From Pelodera strongyloides (taxonomy: Eukaryota > Nematoda > Chromadorea > Rhabditida > Rhabditidae): a stretch of 64,000 bases of DNA. Below are positions 23,026 through 35,169 of this stretch, one piece after another. The position numbers and the translations under genes were made by a program. The number at the start of each line of letters is the position of its first letter. Within the stretch, counting starts at the first letter, position 1. The DNA lies in the NCBI GenBank assembly GCA_036852015.1, contig JAANDG010000054.1, positions 248,001-312,000 on the forward strand. Direction: 5' to 3'. The notes under the pieces are model-generated. The model made no database searches and was not told the DNA's origin. It saw only the letters and a program-made list of their open reading frames with translations.

Positions 23026-24198
23026 TAGGATACCTGGGGTTTAGAAGAGGATAAGTATCACGTCTAACTAGGATACTAGGGCGCGCAGAGCATCTCCCCT
23101 ATGATACTAGTGGGGTTAACTTTGAAGTTACGGTAGGTAGGTTACGTACAGAAGGGTAGGCCACCTGGGGAGGGCATTGAGCAGGTGCTTTCCATCCAAG
23201 TTTTGTAAGCAATTTTGCAGAGAAAGATAACACCCGGAGCCAAATAGCCCCCTTCCCGTTAGGTATATGCAAGTGCCGGTGCTAAGGATTAGACGACACT
23301 AGCGATAAAGTGCGTTCGAAAAAAAAATGAGGAAAAAAATGGGAATTCTTTTTCCTGTAGTGCCTATAATACGTGAACTATTTTGAGATGAGCTTACATA
23401 CAACAATCATGTGAATTCGTACTGTGAATCACGTAATATGAGGATGGTACGGTTTCTTTCACATGTTAACAATTTAATTGTTTATATATTAACATTTATG
23501 TATGAAAACCTATTTTTTTAGAAGCAACAAGTTTGCCATGTTGTGAAAATAATCACCTCGAAAAAAATATGAAACTATCCAAATCACATATCGCCTACAG
23601 TAGACTGACAATTTCAAATCACCCGCGCGTGCATTATCAGGCTGAACAAAAAGGCGTGCATGCACTTTGCAGAATAGTTTGGGACGTCATCACTTCCGCT
23701 ATTGTTCAAGTTTTGTACGCTGGCGAAGTTTTTGTGTATAGATAGCATAGTTTTCCGCGGTCATTAATTTGTTTCCTAGCTTAACCTATGAATTTGCTTG
23801 CACCCTTTGCTTTGTGTTTCTGCGCAATGTAGTGGGGACTTTTAGAGTTTTTATTCTTAAGATTCTTTTGACTACTTTCTTGATGAAATAATCGTCTGTA
23901 CGGAAAGAACTCCGCCAAATAGTCGCTGTTTAGAGCCGCAAAATTTGAATTGGCGCCGTTATTTGCGACCGCTCCGCGGCCCCGCCCTTTTGCGAGGTGT
24001 GTCGAGGTCGTCTCCTTTCGTCGCCCTCTCCTCGTTCTTATTCGAATGTATTGTTTCGTATTGTATTTGAGCGTTTAAAACCGTTAGCTTGTGTTTTGAT
24101 GAATTGCGCAGCGTTTTTCACATTTCCCGGATTTGTTGCGAGGAAATAAACCTAGCTATTTTAGCTGCCTGTGGCGCTTCTTGAGGCTTAAACGGGAA

Positions 24199-27100
24199 AT
24201 GGCTTTCAACGCAGCTTACGGAGCCGGCGGCGGTCCGCCTCCACAAGGGCAGTACGACCCAGAGGTAATTAACGTATTTCTAATCACTGTCTTAGTTTCG
24301 CTCTTTTATATCCTCCATGAATAGATGCGTGGTCTTCCTGAGAAATTTCCCGTCTCTTTCAGACTATGGCACAATACGAGGCTGCATGGGCCCAGTATTA
24401 TGCACAACAGGCCGCTGCAGGTGGAGCTCCTGATCCATCTGCCGGAGCTGCACCAGCCGGCGGAGCTGATGTTAGTTTTACAGTTTTTCTAAAGGAGTGT
24501 TTGTTTAAATAACATTAATAACAAATCGGGACTTCGGGAGATTTGGCTCTGGCCCCTATAGCCACATATGAGTAGTCCGATAATCGTCATTGAGAAACAG
24601 GATATCTTTCATTCAAGCAATGATCTGAGGGCCACTTATTGAGATTGAATTTTTTAATGGACACCTATGAGCTGAGAATAAGGATGGTTTTAGCCGTTTC
24701 AGTATTCTGCCTACTACGCCCAACAAAACGGAGGTGGTGCACCCGGAGGCCCACCAAAGCCTGGTGCCGGCGGATATGGCGGCGGTGATAGGGGAGGCTA
24801 TGGCGGACCAGGAGGCGACCGAGGAGGCTACGGCGGCGGAGATAGGGGCGGCTATGGTGCCCCCTCAGGAGGAGATAGGGGCTTCGGAGGCCCACCCGGA
24901 GGCGATCGGTATGGAGGACCCCCTGGCGGCGACCGCTACGGTGGAGGTGGACGTGAAGGTGGTTTCAGTGGTTAGTACTTCGTTTTGTGCTATATTATAA
25001 ATTTTTATAATATTAGTGGGATTGGGATGTGCAAACGTGAATTTGTATATTTGAGTGTACTATCGATAATGTTACAAGATTTACAATACGTATTAGGAAA
25101 TTTATGCTCTGACGTGGCTTTGCTTTTTTATGGAATATTTTTATAATTCTAAATTTTTAGGGGGCGGTGGTTTTGGCGGCCCCGGTCGTGGCTTCGGAGA
25201 CAGGGACGGAGGTCGCGGTGGCGGTAGGGATCGGGATTTTGGAGATCGGTGCGTAGTTTTGTTCTTTATTTATATTTCGGTGTGAATCATGCTTTCAGGG
25301 CGCATTCGAGATGGACATTTTCCGGAAAAGAAAAGAAAAAAGTGGTTCGAGATGGACACCAAGAAAAAATAATACATGCAAAATAATTGTCGAAAATGCA
25401 AATGTACCGTAATTGAAACTAAAATCAATCGATCATTTGCATGTGTGTGCGTGGCAATTGCATTCTTTTCTGGTGGAATCCATCTCGAACCAAACGTTTT
25501 CTTTTTTTTTTTTTCATTTTCCGGAAATGTCCATTTCGAATGCGCCCTTAGGCATTTGTTGTTTTGTATAGGTTTTCTGTACATACTCACAATGCAGCGA
25601 AATAGAGTATTCATCCTGCTGTTTCAGCTCCGGTGGTGGTGGTGGACGTGACTTCGGAGGTGGCCGTGATGGGGGTCGCGACCGGGGTTCTCGCTGGGAC
25701 TCCAATGGTGGTGACAGACCACCACGGGATGACTTTAGAGGGTATGTTCATTACATATTTTACCTGACCTTAGATTGTATATGTATTATTGAAAAGCAAA
25801 TATTGTATGGGGAATGGAAAATTTGAACAAGGGTGAAAATTTGAACATGGCTTTCGGCGCGCACTTGATACAGTTACGAATGATGTACAGATGTACTCAA
25901 AAAAAATTTTTGTTGGAGTGGCGTTATGATGGTATTTTTCAATGCGCAAAAAAGGTTTTTTTTAAAGAAAAAAATCTGGTGGGAGCGTCTGACTTGGTTA
26001 TGCTATTTAGTATACATTCGGGTAAGTGTGTGTTGTGTACTGGTTCATCGTGCTAACCTTGATTTATAGACATGCTCAGGTATTAGGCACAAAATTGTGT
26101 CGGTCTGTATTTTCGAGTATTTGAAATGTACTGGTATATCGGGTCTTGGAAAGGTAATGTTTCACACGATGGTTGGTGGTTTACTCATGTTAGTAGACGA
26201 AACAAAAGCAAAACTTGCGGATGTGTAACGATATTGATATGTTCTAGAATGTTCCTTTACTTCTGACCTTAGTTAAACGGTTTTATTTGAGATACTTCAC
26301 TATTCTTTACATTAAACACGAGTATTGTGTAAAAGTGGTCCGCATTTTGGTAATTGAGAAGTGTATTTGTTTTGTGCCTTCTTGTGGAGGGCTTGACTTA
26401 AACAGTGTTCAGTTCCAGTGGTATAATACAACAACAAAACAATTCGAGGGTTGTCTACAAACTACAAGCAGATGTGATCAATGTGTATCTCTGCTCACGT
26501 GTTGAATGAAGAAAAGAGATTATGATGAACAGTTTACACCCTCCTCTACCATGACTAATTGAATGACGCATATTCATGATTAACGATCTCAAGATCAAAT
26601 CCGAGTATTACCATTAAGACAAAGGCCGATTAATAGGTTGCACAGCACAACAACACTACAATCCTACAATGTTGTCAACATTGCAGACAAAGAACTATCA
26701 ACTGCCTGACAATATAATATAGTATCCATCAGTAGTAGCTAAGTATGTGTCAGAGTCCCGTTTGGCAAAGTAGGTAAGGAGGGTGTAAATGTGTCGGCCG
26801 GGGGTTGGGGACGGAAAGTCCCCACTCCCCTGGCTGCTCGAGATCGATCTCCACCTTCTTTCAGACCCGGTGGTCCCCCGGGCGGTCGTGGAGGTTTCCA
26901 AGGTATTGCTATATACAAAAGGGTTCAGTGTATACGTGATGAGGTGTTCAATATACTACTATGCTCCTTATGAGTTTCGAATTTGTCTTGTACCTTTGTA
27001 CTAGTTTCTCATATCAGGGCGGGGGACTAAAAAAAAATAGTGAGTGTTAGTATAGGAATGCCGCATGTAGACATGTTTCACTTTATTATCCTTTAGGTAG

Positions 27101-29098
27101 AGGGGGCGGACGCGGTGGATTTGGTGACCGCGATGGTGGATTCGGAGGCGGACGCGGAGGTTTTGGAGGCGACAGGGGCGGATTTGGTGGAGGTGGGATA
27201 TTTGTAGTTTGATTATAGTATAATTTTTGTTGGCTACTGTAGTTAGATTACATTTTTTCCACTTCGACGTATTAGTGACGTGAAAAATTATTATTCCGAT
27301 TATTTCAGGACGTGGTGGAGGTGGCGGCGGAGGCGACCAAGTCGAGCTTCCTGAGACGGTCTTCATCCAGGGGATCCCTAAATCGGCTAATGAGCAGTTT
27401 GTCAATGATGTGTTCTCTGCAAGTGGCGATATCGCTAATAACGATCGTACTGGACAGCCAAAGTGAGTGTTTCTCTTTTTTTTCTTTTTGGGGCGAAAGA
27501 TGTCATGTGCACGCTTCCTCTGACTCTAAGGGCGCGTTCGGGATTGATTTTCCGAAAGGAAACTCGGCCAAATCCTCGTTCGGGATGGACTTTTTGGAAA
27601 CGTTCCAATGCTTGGAGAAAACCAAAAATACAGTATGAATTAGCTTGCGAAAAACGTTTCCCGCGCATATTTTTCAAATTTTCCATGCTAATTCATACTG
27701 TATTTTTTGTTTTCTCCAAGCATTGGAACGTTTCCAAAAAGTCCATCCCGAACGAGGATTTGGCCGAGTTTCCTTTCGGAAAATCAATCCCGAACGCGCC
27801 CTAAGACTTTCTTTGGGCTGATTGGAAAAGTTGGATTGACCTTTTCACTATTTCAATTGTATCATTACTGTCTCAAGGATTAGTAGATTCCACGATTGTG
27901 CTAACCTCTCCTTTTTGCAGGATCAAGATTTACACTGACCGCAACACCGGTGAGAACAAGGGTGAATGTATGATCACTTTTACCGATGCGGAAACTGCCC
28001 AGAAGATTATTCAAATGTACGACGGACAACCGTTCCCTGGAAATAGCGAGAGCATGCGCCTTAGCATTGCCAAGTTCAAGTATGTTCTTTCTTAGTTTTG
28101 AGTTGTGGGGAAGCAGGGGAATACTCATGTGAAGGCAGTGAAGGCAACAACATTTCACATTATTTTGTTTACAATAATTGTTATTAATCTATTTTGCAGT
28201 GGTTTATAATTCGGATAATTTCAGGCCCCGTGACGATCAGGCTGGCGGCGGTCGTGGTGGATTCCGCGGCGGTGGACGTGGAGGCGGATTCGGAGGAGGA
28301 CGCGGTGGTGGTGACCGTGGTAAGTTCTTTCCCCGTCATGCACTTTTTGTTGTTGTTGTTGAATGAATGATATCCCCTCACCATATAGGGGTGTGATGTT
28401 GATTATTAAGGATCATTTTTTGTGCATTTGCGAGGTCTAATACTCCACCTTGACCTTGTTGAAATTCGATTATTAATTCGGAATTCATTCTAGGAGGTTT
28501 CGGAGGCGGCCGTGGTGGATTCGGAGATCGCGGCGGACGCGGAGGCGGTTTTGGAGGAGACAGAGGAGGCCGTGGTGGGGGACGCGGTGGACCAAGAGGT
28601 ATTTAATTATGCTAATTGTTTTCGCGTACCCCCCTTTGAAATGCTTTGTTCTCCTCACTCGTAACTCCAAAACTAACAGCGAGTGGGCTGAATCCAGTAT
28701 ATCGAATTGTAATCAAACGGGTTGTTTAGGGGGTGGAAATGCCAACCTTGAGGTCCGACCAAACGACTGGCCCTGTGATTGTGGAAACATTAACTTTGGA
28801 TTCAGACAGGTTTGTTGTTTCTCTCCTATAGTTTCATTTGACTCACTTTCATACCATTGTTTGTCAATAGCAATCTGCGCGATCTCAGAATCTCTTTGTA
28901 TGTCCTCCTATACTTAGGAATGCTTTGCTGGCATACACATGTTATTGTGTTTATTTCTCCCATTTTCAGGAGTGCAATGCCTGTCATGCCCCTAAGCCCG
29001 CAGGAGGGGGTGGTGGTGGAGGTGCCGGTCCTATGAGAGGTGGACCTCCCCGCGGAGGAATGGGCGGAGGCGGAGGAGACAGACATCGACCTTATTAA
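24199..29098 (+). CDS. fust-1: FET-family (FUS/EWSR1/TAF15-like) RNA-binding protein
   Basis: Thirteen exons join in frame to 499 residues: 24199-24264, 24363-24470, 24703-24970, 25161-25248, 25628-25741, 26865-26902, 27097-27192, 27309-27462, 27921-28079, 28225-28319, 28494-28598, 28730-28809, 28970-29098. Order: an N-terminal segment with tyrosine motifs ([23 protein letters not shown]); a long Gly-rich region with [10 protein letters not shown] and RGG repeats; one RRM (RNP2-like [11 protein letters not shown]1 region KGECMITF); more RGG boxes; a RanBP2-type zinc finger (DWPCDCGN then ECNAC); and a C-terminal RHRPY resembling the FET PY nuclear-localisation signal. FET proteins bind RNA and act in transcription and splicing, mostly in the nucleus, and readily form condensates. 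The symbol is by likely orthology to the C. elegans gene. Two introns carry Harbinger-type MITEs. Confidence 0.93.
25298..25547. mobile_element. Harbinger-type foldback MITE, GGGCGCATTCGAGATGGAC variant
   Basis: GGGCGCATTCGAGATGGACA at the left is inverted as TGTCCATTTCGAATGCGCCC at the right. The right flank is TTA; the left is TCA, probably a decayed TTA. It lies in an intron of the FET gene. Confidence 0.75.
27530..27801. mobile_element. Harbinger-type foldback MITE, GGGCGCGTTCGGGATTGATT family, copy 1
   Basis: The ends GGGCGCGTTCGGGATTGATT and AATCAATCCCGAACGCGCCC are perfect inverted repeats and nearly the full 272 bp is a foldback. TAA flanks both sides (27527-27529 and 27802-27804), the TWA duplication of PIF/Harbinger and Tourist MITEs. 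It lies in the intron that splits the RRM. Reading frames here are palindrome artefacts. Confidence 0.88.
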
Positions 29099-31089
29099 AT
29101 CGGATCTGAACCCTAACTCTTCTTTTTCTGGTCTCATTTCTTCATCTAATTATTGTTTGTCTTTTCTGTTGCTTGTTGAGATGTTACCATGTTGTGAGCT
29201 TTCCATTCCTATGGCTTGCGAACCTCTTCTGGTGATGTACATAGACATACTCTTCTTACCGTATTATTTATTTTGTTTCTTTTTGTTTTGCACTTGTTTT
29301 AAACGTTTTATGGGCGAGAGTGGTCTCTTAATATGTACTTCGGTATGTCTGCTTTGTTATTTTGAATGTTTTATAGTTGCTGTGTTTTTCAGTATCTTTG
29401 CTGAGCATTATTAAGATGTAAGATGATAAGTTTACTGACTTGTAATGACTAACTGAAAAAACGGCTTGTGCTAATAAAATAATGTTATTCGATTTTTTGT
29501 GTAATTGGAATACTTTTGGTTTGGGGGTTCCTTGTACATGGGTTTGGTAAACACTACAATGGTTCAGTTGACGATTGGACCTGTTTCATTGGAATGTAGG
29601 AGAGTTTCCGTTCTTGCACTATTTGTGCATCATCCGAGATTCGTTGCGCCAGAAAATGTTTTCTGAAATAGCGGAAATGAAATTTCGCGAGGAAATAAGG
29701 CTTGGTTCCTATTAATTGTTTTGCGTGTGGCGCGGCAAGACCGCCGTAAGTGCGCTAGTTGGAACTTCACGTTGCACAGTGACACCTTTCGTAGTTTTCA
29801 CCCCAGGAGCGTGGCTCCGCTGTGGCTGTGGCTAACACTTTTCGCTTTCAAGCACACTAGTATTTCAAACCAGACGCCTCTCGTTGCGGTGAAACCACAT
29901 AATAGCGTACTTCAAACGTAAGTCGATTGCAATAAATAAGGATTCTCCTATTCCACATAGAATTGGCCATCCGATTACGACGAGAAACATCATATTGAGA
30001 ACGTTATCACACTCGGGAAGAGAGGATATCGATTGATCTATCAGGGGAACGGTGCTGAAATTTTGTTAGAATGTGTTTCGGTTACTCAGGGTCAAAAAGT
30101 GTAACGTGAATTATGAGAATTTTGAAAAAGCAACGCCTGCCCTTCACCATTACCTTTTCTTTCGGCTCATGAGAAACTGACGGCGCTGTTTACGTGATAC
30201 GCAGATCGTGTGCGGTCTTCTTCAGTTCACCATGTACTCGCTGCTAGACTTCTTTGCGTCTTTCGCGACCGTCAAATTATGCCATATGTGTCACATTCCT
30301 TTAACGCACTTACGAAGAAGCTCACCTATTTAAAGGTAGCACTGTTGTTGTAATTTGTTGTTTTCGCAAACCACAAGCGTCCCTATAAGTGCTGTATCCA
30401 CCAAAATCGAGTAATAGAAGTACGAGAACTGGGGATATTTGCCCAGCGGGCTTATCGAACAAAGCTTTTAAAGTGAAAATCAACGTCGATATTGGAGATC
30501 TAAAGAGATAGACTATAATATGCATAACAACGTATTTCTACTACATTGCTTCTTATCTAGACTTTATTTTGTTGTTGATACTTATTATGTGAAACGTTTC
30601 TGCACTACTTCGTGATGAGGCGCCGCGGGTGCGCAGCAAGTGCGCCTCACGTGCGCCACAGGTGCGCCATATAGGGTTGACGCACACCTGGCGCCCCGCC
30701 GCGCACCCTAGAGGGGGGTGCGCCGCACAGAATAAAAGTCCGCCGAAAAAGAAAAGAAAACTGACTTTCGTTTATTCTTCTCCGTGTCCGTATCGATCAC
30801 TTCTCCACTGATTAAAGTGTATATTCCGTGGACACCGCAGCGACAGACAATACTGATTTTGGATTATTTTTTAAATATAAAAGTCGTATATATACATACA
30901 TATATATATATCCAGACGCCGAAGCTATTGTACGTATTATTCCAGCAACCGTTATCCAACACAACTGCGGTTGTTTCGCGGCGAGAATATGCAAAGATTG
31001 AGGATCAACCAAAGTGGTTGCGTCTATCGCAAGAATGTTATCGCAAGAATGTTTTCCTCGGAGTGAGTTTTAAAAACACACATTTATTT
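29099..31089. other. 3' flank of the FET gene and convergent intergenic region
   Basis: An AATAAA polyadenylation signal is at 29473-29478. A GC-rich stretch at 30618-30735 holds several GTGCGCC units and an inverted GGTGCGCC/GGCGCACC-like pair. No gene seen. A minus-strand frame at 30812-31012 is discussed in the findings. Confidence 0.5.
29473..29478 (+). terminator. Polyadenylation signal AATAAA for the FET gene
   Basis: AATAAA about 375 nt after the stop codon, the first canonical signal downstream. Confidence 0.5.
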
Positions 31090-33858
31090 TCAGCCCCGAG
31101 CTAATCTATTGAAAACTCCAGTTGACAATAATTTAAACTCACTTTTCGAGTAGAATGAAGCCCGCAAGAACAGGAAAATCTAGTCTTCCTGCTATATAGG
31201 CGACCACTGCCCCGATTGTCGTCACAGTATTCAAAATCAGAATAATCGGATGAGCTCCGAGTTTTGAAATTGGAACGAACAGTAGGACAAAAAGAAGCTG
31301 TAAGATGGTTATTCTTGGGCTTGGTTTCTGCATTTATATGTTCTTTCGAACGGCCTAAAACTAAAACCAATGTTTCTATACTAACAAAAAGTAACAAGCA
31401 AAAACAATTATGCAAAAAAATCCGATGTCTACTCTAATTTAAGAAATCTAGAGGACGGAATGGGATTGAGTGTTCTAAATTCTGTGTGAGGAAGCTTCAG
31501 ATCTTCAGATTCAGACTATTTCTGTAACTGACCCGACCCAAGGCTCTGACGAGAACGTAGTAAATACTGAGTTGTGCAGACCCGGCGGGCATGAATCCCT
31601 GTCGAGAAAGAAGCGATTCAACCAGAATTATCAAAAACTGATCACAAGCTGTTAACCTGCAATGGGAATGAAATAAGCCAATAAGCGGAAATAACAGAAC
31701 ATTTGGGGTTCAATTCACCACAGCGAATACACTTTTTTCAAGTAATATTGACGTGAAACTGTTTTCCAAACGAATGTGTAACCTGTTTTATGGGGAGAAA
31801 TATACCAAGAATACCTCATCATTCGGCAGAAGTTCGCTCCGACTAGGCACAAAAAGCGTGGTTCGCGAATTATTTGCCATGAGATCGTGAGCACCTTTTT
31901 GCCAGTCTCATCGTCTAGCTGAATGGACCAAATATCAATGAAATACTGCACATTCGTACCCTCTCTCCCTCCACCAAATATGTGCCGCGGCTATGATAAA
32001 TTATAAGTGTAATGTAAAGGGTCAGCTCTTCTGGGATGGAATGCGATCTACCTTATCGTCCAGTGTTTCCTTCTCGTCTTCGTTTTGTGCATCAGATTCC
32101 TCTTCTTCTAACATCCAACCGGATATTACAAGCAGGGCACCGGCCAGGATAGAAGTCAGCACTGTGCAAACCTTAATGATAAAAATGTGACCCGCCTAAT
32201 CATGATTGGCCCTTTCACATTTGACATTGGAAGCGCCATAGGCCATAGGTGCGCCAGGTAGGAGCGAAGATCAGCTCAAATTGGTCTAATTGATAATTTC
32301 GGATTAATTGTACATTTAGATGCCTGGATTAGTATATTATGTAACGAGAGAAAACCATTTTCCAAACTTGAAATACCTGGAAAGCGGGAAAGTCCTGCAT
32401 ATTCACAGAGAAGAAGTCGATTGGAAAGATGATGACGCTAGCTGAACGGATGATTTCATACATAATGGGGATCTGGCAAGGATTGGATTGGCTGTTCACT
32501 CACTTGTTTCTTATCGTCAACTATGGTTTTCTAATTTCTGAGTTTTCTAGCGTATATTCGCATGGCATTGTTTTATTTGTTTTCACGAGAAACTACAATG
32601 CTAAACTTTGACTGCGCGCCGCGGAGTTGTGGCGCGTGCGCGGCAAAGTTTTTATAGGTCGCCATAGTCGAATGCGAACCCTCTTCCGCGCCCTGCTTTC
32701 GCCGCGAACTGCCCAAGTTTCATCAGTATATGAATAATACCATAGGGAAAAGAGCGTGATGCGGAATTACACACTGAAAAAAACTTCCATACGATTACAC
32801 ACTAATGCACTTCTGAAATATTATATTTTAACTCTAGTATACTCACCGAGTGCACTGAATACTTCTCCAAGAATGATCACATTCACTCTCCCCTTATGAT
32901 CTTCTCCTGATTCGACAATGATTCCACAGTATGCTGACACGACCAGTGTCATGAATGTGTCATAGAGAAATAGGGCAATTGTATAATGAATGGCGACGAG
33001 CATGGGAGACGTGCTGTAATTATATGATAATGGGAGGATTAGTCATATTGGTCGTCCAATTAATTAGGTCCACATTTCATACAAAGAAACTCACGTCGAC
33101 CACGGAAACCAGAAAATAAGGGAAACAACAGCCCACACTGGACCCATATACATAATCACTTTACGGCGTTTCATCAACCAAGCCACACCACAGCCGACGT
33201 CCTGAACACTTGTTATAGGTGTGTGCCAATGATGAGCAATTTCAGTTGGCACACCTGTCGCGTACTTGTGGCGCACCTTCAAGCACACCTTGCGTGACAT
33301 GGTGATTTGATGCAAATATAGTTCGACATGTGTTGTTAACCTTTTCGTAGACAATAATTAACCTGTACATATCCCATAAGCGGATCATTGACTGCGTTCC
33401 AAATCATAAATATTGTCTGCACAACGGCAATATATTTTGTGGGAAGATTGTAAACATCGACGAACACCTAAACAAACGAATAATGTTTAGGAAAATGCAC
33501 AGTAGCTTACTTACACACCCACCGGTGGTATATACTATATAGGGTCCTCTCTCCTCAAATCGCGCATTATTATATTTTTATTCTAATACACCGTTGTGGA
33601 CAATAGGAGCCCCTGTCATTCTTTATGACATTAGCCTAATAGCTGATTTTTTTTGTGTGCCCAATTGGGACCTCGTTGTTGTTTATTTTTCACTTTTTGT
33701 TGACTATACTGTGTAATAGACGATCACGAGAAGTAAAAAAGACGAAGATAAACTTTCACCTTTAGTGAATATAACGAGTACATTGCAATTAAAAATCCGA
33801 GTCCAAGAAGACATAATTGAATGATAAAATTTTGTTTGCTGAAGAATCCGAGAGACAT
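31090..33858 (-). CDS. MFSD13A/TMEM180-like major-facilitator protein
   Basis: Ten exons join in frame to 363 residues: 33858-33760, 33467-33363, 33201-33095, 33013-32847, 32441-32377, 32171-32052, 31918-31815, 31656-31533, 31327-31143, 31105-31090. TM1 contains LGLGFLIAMYSLYSL. VYNLPTKYIAVVQTIFMIWN followed by AVNDPLMGYVQD is the family hallmark (human TMEM180 has a WNSLNDPLFGWLSD block). VWAVVSLIFWFPWS, ALFLYDTFMTLV and a central acidic loop (LEEEESDAQNEDEKE) follow. Transport substrate is unknown for the family. The C terminus is short: human MFSD13A has about 500 residues and further membrane spans, but here a 37-nt intron leads to a final exon coding only a few residues (LARG) before a stop. 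It is either a shorter nematode form or a damaged 3' end. Confidence 0.82.
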
Positions 33859-33869
33859 AATGGATTCTA

Positions 33870-35169
<1,300 letters not shown>

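Larger units (their letters stand above)
21880..24180. other. Intergenic region with a Helitron-like element
   Basis: Beyond the element at 22627-23025 no gene is visible. The 91-codon frame at 22167-22442 has a hydrophobic start but no splice partners or domain and is left unassigned. 23930-24060 is more GC-rich and is probably promoter/5' leader of the next gene. Confidence 0.45.

Noticed and set aside
27312..27804. Several 80-110-codon frames on both strands
   Set aside because: They run through the Harbinger-type palindrome or oppose the RRM exon.
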